A DNA stretch of 20,988 nucleotides from Bacteroidaceae bacterium. GTDB lineage: Bacteria > Bacteroidota > Bacteroidia > Bacteroidales > CHK158-818. The notes beneath the pieces are model-generated. The model did no database searches and had not been told where the DNA came from. It saw nothing but the letters and a program-made list of their open reading frames with translations. The stretch spans positions 1-20,988 of the forward strand of contig JAFUKV010000167.1 in assembly GCA_017467745.1 (NCBI GenBank). The letters run 5' to 3'. Below are positions 15,819 through 20,988 of the stretch, in pieces. Within the stretch, counting starts at the first letter, position 1. The number at the start of each line of letters is the position of its first letter. The position numbers and the translations under genes were made by a program.

Positions 15819-16217
15819 TTACTCTATGAATTTATCAATTCTAATCTGACTAATACGTAATGTTCCGCTTGCCAAAGTAAACAAACAGTGCATACGATAT
15901 TTTTGAGATGAAGTCGTTAATTTGGCAATAAAAAAACCCGTATCGTCGCGAAAACTTTTGTGCAAAACAGAAAAACCCGTAGGCCTATTTTGTGCAAAAA
16001 AGTTTTTAAGGAAATCTATCGCCTCTTTTTGAGCCAAAGGTTCACGCATATCTCCTTCCTCAATAAACTGCACCTTATCACATAAATAAGGTTTAAGCTG
16101 TTCGGCTTCTCCTTTTTTAAAAGCGTTGACCATTTCTTCGGGAAGCTCTTCTTGTGCGGCAACGGTAAATGCCGACAGCATGCAAGAAAGTAATAAAATA
16201 AACAATCTACCTTTCAT
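15819..16217 (-). CDS. DUF4783 family exported protein
   Basis: A 132-residue protein of a Bacteroidota family of unknown function. Residues 1-21 are a signal peptide (core FILLLSCMLSAF, end VAAQ). The mature part of about 110 residues reads as an NTF2-like alpha+beta fold: helix-rich first half (EMVNAFKKGEAEQLKPYL), then strands GFSVLHKSF, TGFFIAKLTT, KYRMHCLFTL and TLRISQIRID. It leads the minus-strand run with nadC and folB and is divergent from rlmH, a neighbourhood I recall as common in Bacteroidales. No catalytic residues are apparent. Function is not inferable from the neighbours, since its export separates it from cytoplasmic NAD synthesis. Confidence 0.85.
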   Translation of the reverse strand: MKGRLFILLLSCMLSAFTVAAQEELPEEMVNAFKKGEAEQLKPYLCDKVQFIEEGDMREPLAQKEAIDFLKNFFAQNRPTGFSVLHKSFRDDTGFFIAKLTTSSQKYRMHCLFTLASGTLRISQIRIDKFIE

Positions 16218-16247
16218 TTTACAGCCGTTTTTAATTAGTTTTCAGTT

Positions 16248-16255
16248 CAAAGTCA
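16248..16255 (-). promoter_or_regulatory. Possible -7 element for the DUF4783-nadC-folB run
   Basis: On the minus strand TGACTTTG is one mismatch from TAnnTTTG and lies 30 bases upstream of the DUF4783 ATG. No TTG was seen at -33, so this is tentative. Confidence 0.3.
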
Positions 16256-16294
16256 AATCCGGAATTAATATTTTCTTTTACCACCGAATTTTTC

Positions 16295-16302
16295 TACCTT
16301 TG
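16295..16302 (+). promoter_or_regulatory. -7 promoter element for rlmH
   Basis: TACCTTTG is a full -7 match about 120 bases upstream of the rlmH ATG at 16424. It implies a leader of roughly 115 bases, longer than at other promoters here. The -33 region lacks a clear TTG. Confidence 0.5.
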
Positions 16303-16423
16303 CACAGTTTTTATTAAAACATATTTTGCACTGCAATAGATATGTACTTGTTTGCAAAAATACTTAAAAAAAGCAATAAAGAAAGATTTTTACCCTGATT
16401 TAGCGGAAACACGATACTTTTTC

Positions 16424-16897
16424 ATGAAAATTACTTGTTTAGTCATAGGAAAAACAACAGAAAAATACTTTATCGATGCTATTGATGAATATACATCGCG
16501 GCTGAAACATTACATTCCTTTTGAAATAACTGTAATCCCCGAACTGAAAAATGTAAAAAACGTAAGTGTAACCGACCAAAAAGAAAAAGAGGCCGACTTA
16601 ATTCTGAAAAATATACAACCGGGAGATTACATTGTTCTCTTGGATGAACATGGAAAAGAATTTACATCTATCGAATTTTCCACCTATATAGAAAGGAAAA
16701 TGCACACCGTTAGTAAACGATTGATTTTCATCATTGGCGGACCTTACGGGTTCTCTCCCCGCATTCATCATTTAGCCAACGAGAAAATATCGCTTTCAAA
16801 AATGACATTTTCTCATCAAATGATCCGACTTATCTTCATAGAACAACTTTATAGGGCTATGACCATTTTAAATAACGAACCATATCACCATGAATAG
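16424..16897 (+). CDS. rlmH: 23S rRNA (pseudouridine1915-N3)-methyltransferase
   Basis: SPOUT-class enzyme that methylates pseudouridine 1915 in helix 69 of 23S rRNA on assembled ribosomes, using S-adenosylmethionine. The start at 16424 gives 157 residues, matching the family length of about 155, and begins with the family N-terminus MKITCLVIGK; an in-frame upstream ATG at 16352 would add 24 unrelated residues. Motifs: LLDEHGKEFTS (72-82), the knotted SAM-binding loop IIGGPYGF (103-110), ISLSKMTFSHQMIR (122-135) and the C-terminal YHHE. The next gene starts 8 bases before its stop, so the pair is translationally linked. Confidence 0.96.
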   Translation: MKITCLVIGKTTEKYFIDAIDEYTSRLKHYIPFEITVIPELKNVKNVSVTDQKEKEADLILKNIQPGDYIVLLDEHGKEFTSIEFSTYIERKMHTVSKRLIFIIGGPYGFSPRIHHLANEKISLSKMTFSHQMIRLIFIEQLYRAMTILNNEPYHHE

Positions 16898-17591
16898 TCC
16901 GATTAGAGCATACTCAAAATTTTTAATACGCAATATCTTGTGTATCTTAATCGGGTTATGCTCTCTCGAAACAGTTACCGGACAAAAATCGGAATACGGA
17001 TTCGTAACCAATGTTACTTTGCGCAAAACATTTAATCCTTACATAGAATTAATGGCGCAACAAAACGTATGGTGGAAAAATTCTACCAACGGATACGAAC
17101 GTTATATGCCTGTTTTCGGTTTCGATTTCACACTCATCAAAAACCACTTAAAACTAAACACCCACTATTATTATCTGAATCAGCGAAATACGAAAGGTAA
17201 GGTTTTTAACCGGCACAGATACCATGTAGGATTAACCGGATACCAGAAACTCGGACAAGTTTCCGCCTCGCTTTTTTCCCGGCTTGAATCTACCTACACG
17301 ATAGGCTCTTCCGATAATCCGCTTAATAAATGGAGAAACCGTTTTCAATTCACATATAATATACCCCAAAGCCGATGGAAACCATACATCTGGGTAGATA
17401 TATTCAATTTCTTGAATAAAAAAGGAACCCGTTGTATGGAGTTAGATCAAATATGGTATTTTACGGGAGTGGAATATAAAATAAATGCACATAATGCCAT
17501 AGATTTACGCTATCGGTTCCACCAAGTTATAAGCAGCAATCCGCATACCTTGACCTCTTTATTCGGTATTTATTACAAAATAAAATTATAA
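16890..17591 (+). CDS. DUF2490 family exported outer-membrane protein
   Basis: A 233-residue exported protein of the DUF2490 family, function unknown. A basic start and hydrophobic core (residues about 13-28) with a likely cleavage near VTGQ form the signal peptide. The rest is a run of amphipathic, aromatic-rich strands (QQNVWW, HYYYLNQR, RHRYHVGL, FTYNIP, DLRYRFHQV, FGIYYKIKL) as in small outer-membrane beta-barrels. It overlaps rlmH by 8 bases, so its ATG lies within the last codons of rlmH. The stop is only 3 bases from the end of the convergent hemW gene. A structural or transport role is possible, but nothing in the sequence identifies a substrate. Confidence 0.8.
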   Translation: MNSPIRAYSKFLIRNILCILIGLCSLETVTGQKSEYGFVTNVTLRKTFNPYIELMAQQNVWWKNSTNGYERYMPVFGFDFTLIKNHLKLNTHYYYLNQRNTKGKVFNRHRYHVGLTGYQKLGQVSASLFSRLESTYTIGSSDNPLNKWRNRFQFTYNIPQSRWKPYIWVDIFNFLNKKGTRCMELDQIWYFTGVEYKINAHNAIDLRYRFHQVISSNPHTLTSLFGIYYKIKL

Positions 17592-17594
17592 CAG

Positions 17595-18734
17595 TCAATC
17601 TTTATCGTCAACAAACATCAATGAAGACATAATAGAATCGGAAACGAATATGCCCGAACGAGATAAACGTATGTTTCCGTTTTCTAAAATCAATTTTCCC
17701 GAAGCAATAAACGGCTTAGCTTGCTCCACACAATATTCTGTTCTCTCTTTTCCGAAACAATGCTCTAACCGCAACAGACTTAAACCTTCGGATGTTCTCA
17801 ATGCAGTAATAACAGCATCGTTATAACGAGTATCTTCGTCTATTATCTCCTTCTCCGGGTTAAATTCTCCTATACGAGCCTGTCTAATATACTCCCGTAT
17901 GTCAGAAACATTCCACTGTCGAGATTGCCTATTATAAGAGTGCGCCGATGCGCCGATACCGATATACGGTTTATCGTGCCAATATGAACTATTGTGTTGC
18001 GAACGGAAACCGGCTAATGCAAAATTAGATATTTCGTAATGCTCATATCCCGCCTCTCGTAAACGGTCTATCAAAAGAGAAAACATGGCAACGCTATCTT
18101 CCTCATTAACCTCACGAATCTGCCCCGTGCGCAAACGCTTGTATAAGGTAGTACCTTCTTCATAAGTCAAATGATAACAAGACAGATGACGAGGTTTCAA
18201 ATGCAAAGCAACACTCAAATTTTCATTCCACTGTTCAAGAGTCTGTCCGGGCAATCCGTACATTAAGTCAATACTGATATTATCCAATCCTGCCGCCCTG
18301 CAATTCCGTACCGCCTCTATCGCTTGGGCTACCGTATGCCGACGATTCAAGAACGACAAATCCGCATCAAAAAAACTTTGCACGCCTATACTGATACGAT
18401 TAAACGGGAATCTTTTAAGCATCCGAATATAATCGAGAGAAAGATCGTCCGGATTCGCTTCAATTGTAATCTCTTTCCAATCGGACGGAGAACACACCTC
18501 CGAAATAACTCTGAAAACACGGACAAAATCGCTTTCATCCAATTGCGATGGAGTACCGCCACCAAAATACAACGTAGTAACCGGTTCTTTCAAGAACTCA
18601 TCACGACGTGCCCTCATCTCACAAGCCAAAGCCTCTACATATTGATTTTTTAACGACATATCTGTGTTCGAATAAAAATCACAATACACACAACGACGTT
18701 TACAAAAAGGAATATGTATATAAAGTCCGGCCAT
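17595..18734 (-). CDS. hemW: HemW-like radical SAM protein (heme chaperone)
   Basis: Radical SAM protein of the HemN/HemW family. HemW proteins bind heme and hand it to respiratory enzymes; they lack the coproporphyrinogen oxidase activity of HemN. The start at 18734 gives 379 residues beginning directly at the family N-terminus. The in-frame ATG at 18782 is upstream of the -7 box and would not be transcribed. The iron-sulfur motif is C11-x3-C15-x2-C18 followed by Asp-Phe, so the fourth cysteine of true HemN (CxxxCxxCxC) is missing, which favours HemW. Other landmarks are the SAM-binding GGGTPS (58-63), SIGVQSF (115-121) and HNSSYW (247-252), which fits the HNxxYW motif of HemW. Database labels often read oxygen-independent coproporphyrinogen III oxidase-like. 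The gene stands alone on its strand. Confidence 0.93.
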   Translation of the reverse strand: MAGLYIHIPFCKRRCVYCDFYSNTDMSLKNQYVEALACEMRARRDEFLKEPVTTLYFGGGTPSQLDESDFVRVFRVISEVCSPSDWKEITIEANPDDLSLDYIRMLKRFPFNRISIGVQSFFDADLSFLNRRHTVAQAIEAVRNCRAAGLDNISIDLMYGLPGQTLEQWNENLSVALHLKPRHLSCYHLTYEEGTTLYKRLRTGQIREVNEEDSVAMFSLLIDRLREAGYEHYEISNFALAGFRSQHNSSYWHDKPYIGIGASAHSYNRQSRQWNVSDIREYIRQARIGEFNPEKEIIDEDTRYNDAVITALRTSEGLSLLRLEHCFGKERTEYCVEQAKPFIASGKLILENGNIRLSRSGIFVSDSIMSSLMFVDDKD

Positions 18735-18743
18735 AATTACACG

Positions 18744-18751
18744 CAAAGATA
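18744..18751 (-). promoter_or_regulatory. -7 promoter element for hemW, near-leaderless
   Basis: On the minus strand TATCTTTG is a full -7 match whose last base is 9 bases before the start codon at 18734. The transcript would have almost no leader. No TTG was found at the usual -33 spacing. Confidence 0.55.
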
Positions 18752-18845
18752 GAAAAAGTTTATTTTGAATTTTCCTGAACAAAAAATATTATTGCAAGAC
18801 ATCTTTTAGTGTTCGCCAACTATGTTATTTAACATATACCTAAGA

Positions 18846-18876
18846 TTTGCTTTTTTCAAATAAAACACATAATTTG
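18846..18876 (+). promoter_or_regulatory. Possible promoter for the propeller/peptide pair
   Basis: TTTG (18846-18849), 19 bases, then ATAATTTG (18869-18876): a full -33 and a -7 box with the TTTG core but AT in place of TA. The predicted start near 18883 would place the inverted repeat at 18886-18904 at the 5' end of the mRNA. Confidence 0.35.
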
Positions 18877-18885
18877 CGCCCATAA

Positions 18886-18904
18886 CATTATCGCAATGAT
18901 AATG
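18886..18904 (+). repeat. Inverted repeat upstream of the propeller lipoprotein
   Basis: CATTATC (18886-18892), a 5-base spacer GCAAT, then GATAATG (18898-18904) is a perfect 7-bp inverted repeat, 48 bases before the start codon. It could be a regulator site or a 5' stem-loop of the leader. Confidence 0.4.
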
Positions 18905-18952
18905 CTGTAAATAATCCTGATTGTTTAACTTTAAAAAAATCTGTCTAATAGT

Positions 18953-20098
18953 ATGAAGAAAACTTGTTTTGGTATAATTTTTGCAACTGCTATAACCTTA
19001 TTCGGCTGCGGAACCGGTGAAGAAAAAAACGATGCCGGTTACCTCACCCTGAGCGTTCAACCGAACGAGGCGATTAAATTATCGGACTTCGCCGAGAAAA
19101 TAGAGTTTATTAAACTGGCTAACGATTCGCTGCTTAAAGGCATAGAGCAACTGGTGATAGATAAAAACGGTAACATGCTTATCAGAGACGACAAGCGTTG
19201 CTCCTCTTTGCAATTATACGCCCCTAATGGGAAACTGATTTGCCAAGTCGTCAAAAAAGGAAGAGGACCCGGTGAATATCTTCGCATACATGATATAGAT
19301 ATAGATAATAACAAAATATTTGCAGAAGGTAATGATATAATGTTAATGTCTTATGATATGAAAGGTAATTATATACCCAACATGCCTGAAATAGATATGA
19401 CGGGGTACACAAATTTCATTATAAAAGGCGATACCGCTATAAAATGCTATGGTGGCAGCTATATCAGTTTCGATATTAACGGACAATCTTACCGGAAGTC
19501 TATAAGAAAAATAAAAATTAAGTCTGTGCTCAACGATTTTGCTCCTATGCACGCAAAATCGCATCTCGCAAAAAACATGGACGACGGTACGGTGTATTGG
19601 GAAAGGTACTATAACGATACCATTTTCGAAGCGGTAGGCGGAGACATCAAACCGTTCTTGTATGTGGATTTCGGCGATTGGAAACTGCCCGAAGATATTC
19701 CGATAGACGATTTGACGTTTTATAACGAGGAGGCAAGAAAGTACTGTGCGGACATATCCAATTTTAAAATTTCAAACAACATAATCTCTTTTTTGTTCGC
19801 GCATAAGGGAAAGGGATATACCTGCATTTACAACCGTGATACGAAAAAACAGTATGTGTACAGCTCGCTGATCAACGATATTAACTATGTGCCCATTTTA
19901 TTTCCGTTGGTGCAGGCGGTGCATGGGAAAAAGATATATTTCTATATTGCGCCAGATATGGTAGCGCAGTTTATAGAAGCGGCAAAAGAGAGTACGGAGA
20001 AAGAGCATCAGGAAATGCTCAAAATAATTATCGAATCGTTAGGTGGAGAGGTGGACGAAATGGACAACCCATATATCGCGGTAGTTACTTGTAAATAA
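18953..20098 (+). CDS. 6-bladed beta-propeller lipoprotein
   Basis: A 381-residue lipoprotein of the Bacteroidota 6-bladed beta-propeller group (PF17170-like), function unknown. The signal ends TLFGC, with lipidated Cys 19; no Asp follows, so outer-membrane sorting is plausible. After a short linker the chain starts with the group's typical IKLSDFAEKIEFIKL (41-55) and repeats strand sets such as LVIDKNGNMLIRDD (67-80) and LQLYAPNGKLICQV (86-99). The group hallmark GRGPGEY lies at 103-109. It ends near DNPYIAVV, also typical. A helical insert rich in Glu and Lys (342-362) precedes the end. The second half has more G than C on this strand, unlike sampled upstream plus-strand coding sequence. 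A small cysteine-rich exported protein follows after 69 bases, and such pairs recur in Bacteroidales, which suggests a joint role at the surface. Confidence 0.82.
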   Translation: MKKTCFGIIFATAITLFGCGTGEEKNDAGYLTLSVQPNEAIKLSDFAEKIEFIKLANDSLLKGIEQLVIDKNGNMLIRDDKRCSSLQLYAPNGKLICQVVKKGRGPGEYLRIHDIDIDNNKIFAEGNDIMLMSYDMKGNYIPNMPEIDMTGYTNFIIKGDTAIKCYGGSYISFDINGQSYRKSIRKIKIKSVLNDFAPMHAKSHLAKNMDDGTVYWERYYNDTIFEAVGGDIKPFLYVDFGDWKLPEDIPIDDLTFYNEEARKYCADISNFKISNNIISFLFAHKGKGYTCIYNRDTKKQYVYSSLINDINYVPILFPLVQAVHGKKIYFYIAPDMVAQFIEAAKESTEKEHQEMLKIIIESLGGEVDEMDNPYIAVVTCK

Positions 20099-20167
20099 AT
20101 ATGTTATATATAAATTGAATACAGACGTCCGTTATCTATTATTGTCTAACTATTAAAACCGAACAAG

Positions 20168-20590
20168 ATGAACGTAAAAAATTTAATTACATCTGTCGGC
20201 GTATCGGCTCTATTATTGGGTATAGGCATGAATACGCACCGGGCTTGGAACGACCATGGCATTAAAGAAGCGTCGTTAAGCCAGTTTGTAGCGGGGCAAG
20301 GCACCTCCTCTTCTACCTCCATTCAATGTACAAAACGTGGTGGTACAGAAGAGAAAAAACTTGTTCTCATGAGGGAAGTGTGCTTAAAAGAGGTTAGCGG
20401 CAACGTTTCGCTAAGCGTAGCGGCATCTTTTTTAAATCTGGTAAGATCCGGTATTATTTCCGAAGCCAGCGCCGAAGCTGAGGTAGGCGGTAGTATTGTA
20501 TTTGGAAATCAATGCAGTTGTAAAGATCCGGGGAGTAACTATGAAGGTGTTCGCGGTTGCGACTACACTTGGGAGACATTTTGCCAGTAA
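20168..20590 (+). CDS. NVEALA-like small cysteine-rich exported protein
   Basis: A 140-residue protein. Its plan fits the NVEALA-type proteins of Bacteroidales: a short hydrophobic N-terminal segment (about 5-21), a Ser/Leu-rich junction, then a cysteine-bearing mature part. The NVEALA motif itself is absent; the junction reads SLSQFVAGQG (36-45), which may be a divergent version or a different processing site. Six cysteines sit at 54, 72, 116, 118, 131 and 139, enough for three disulfides. The middle (74-112) is an Ala/Ser/Val-rich amphipathic stretch without cysteines, and the tail CSCKDPGSNYEG to the end is Gly- and Cys-rich. It follows the propeller lipoprotein and is closed by a GC-rich hairpin. 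Function is unknown; the family call rests on organisation and neighbour rather than a matched motif. Confidence 0.6.
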   Translation: MNVKNLITSVGVSALLLGIGMNTHRAWNDHGIKEASLSQFVAGQGTSSSTSIQCTKRGGTEEKKLVLMREVCLKEVSGNVSLSVAASFLNLVRSGIISEASAEAEVGGSIVFGNQCSCKDPGSNYEGVRGCDYTWETFCQ

Positions 20591-20600
20591 CAGTTTAACT

Positions 20601-20630
20601 GCATATAGAGCGGCACGCCGCTCTATATGC
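20601..20630 (+). terminator. GC-rich hairpin after the cysteine-rich gene
   Basis: GCATATAGAGCGG, a CACG loop, then the perfect complement forms a 13-bp stem 10 bases after the stop codon. No T-run follows, so it may be a factor-dependent or 3'-end-stabilising hairpin rather than a classic terminator. The rest of the gap to 20792 is AT-rich with no site I can support. Confidence 0.6.
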
Positions 20631-20792
20631 TCAACTAATTAAAACAAGGGGGTTCTTATTAAATTTGAATAAAACGGAATCTCAAAAAAGAAGGTAATAT
20701 CCGATTATAATCAACATATATAAAACATCGGCCTTATTCCATACTTTGATGTTGAAACTTTATGCAAATATATAACTATTAAATATTATACA

Positions 20793-20988
20793 ATGAAAGA
20801 ATACCAATCTAATGAAATCAAAAACATTGCCTTATTAGGTAGTAAAAGTTCAGGAAAAACCACGCTCGCAGAGGCTATGCTTTTCGAGTGTGGAGTGATA
20901 AAACGCAGAGGTTCTATCGAAAACGGCAATACCGTATGCGACTATTTTCCGGTAGAAAAAGAGTACGGTTATTCTGTCTTCTCCACCG
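20793..20988 (+). CDS. EF-G-like translational GTPase (N-terminal part; runs off window)
   Basis: The first 65 codons of a gene cut by the window end. The sequence KNIALLGSKSSGKTTLAEAMLF contains the P-loop GSKSSGKT (residues 16-23), and DYFPVEKEYGYSVFST (50-65) follows, which is the pattern of the second, EF-G-like GTPase of Bacteroidota rather than the main fusA product. EF-G proteins bind ribosomes and hydrolyse GTP; the role of this paralogue is not certain, and TetM-type ribosomal protection is a remote alternative. The GTPase G2-G5 motifs and the translation-factor domains lie outside the window. The start ATG at 20793 has no Shine-Dalgarno site and follows an A/T-rich leader. Confidence 0.8.
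   Translation, partial: MKEYQSNEIKNIALLGSKSSGKTTLAEAMLFECGVIKRRGSIENGNTVCDYFPVEKEYGYSVFST

Noticed and set aside
1..20988. CRISPR arrays, tRNA/rRNA genes, insertion sequences and phage genes
   Set aside because: No regularly spaced repeats, cloverleaf-like segments, transposase motifs or terminal inverted repeats were seen on either strand.

Overview
The window reads as Bacteroidales chromosome. Evidence: AT-rich DNA, promoters of the Bacteroidota type (-7 TAnnTTTG, often with a TTG about 20 bases upstream), few Shine-Dalgarno sites, and families largely confined to this phylum (SusA-like GH13, DUF5916, DUF4783, 6-bladed beta-propeller lipoproteins, NVEALA-like peptides). The genus cannot be settled from the sequence. 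I see no rRNA, tRNA, CRISPR array, insertion sequence or phage gene.

Layout. (1) 1-812, minus: N-terminal part of a YbiT-like ABC-F ATPase, cut by the window edge, with a divergent promoter region up to 1073. (2) 1074-6796, plus: a tight run of tsaC (tRNA t6A synthesis), a secreted sialate O-acetylesterase-like enzyme, a CBS-containing ClC chloride channel or transporter, fmt (initiator tRNA formylation) and a small DUF454 membrane protein. Housekeeping translation genes are thus mixed with a secreted carbohydrate esterase. (3) 6879-11457, plus: a two-gene glycan unit made of a lipoprotein six-hairpin glycosidase-like enzyme with a C-terminal carbohydrate-binding-like domain and a SusA-like GH13 enzyme, closed by a strong hairpin terminator. 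No SusC/SusD pair is present. (4) 11576-14559, plus: an orphan 87-residue exported protein and a DUF5916 outer-membrane protein with a CBM9-like N-terminus. (5) 14574-16217, minus: DUF4783-nadC-folB, an NAD and folate biosynthesis operon, divergent from rlmH-DUF2490 (16424-17591, plus). (6) 17595-18734, minus: hemW, tail to tail with the DUF2490 gene. (7) 18953-20590, plus: a 6-bladed beta-propeller lipoprotein followed by a small six-cysteine, NVEALA-like exported protein, then a GC-rich hairpin. (8) 20793-20988, plus: the start of an EF-G-like GTPase, cut by the window edge.

Most genes are ordinary housekeeping or glycan-degradation functions. The least explained part is the propeller plus cysteine-rich peptide module at 18.85-20.63 kb. 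It has its own putative promoter, a 5' inverted repeat, a closing hairpin, and a local G over C excess on the plus strand where sampled upstream plus-strand coding sequence is C-rich. It is the best candidate for a poorly described system here, probably an exported or processed peptide with a surface-lipoprotein partner.
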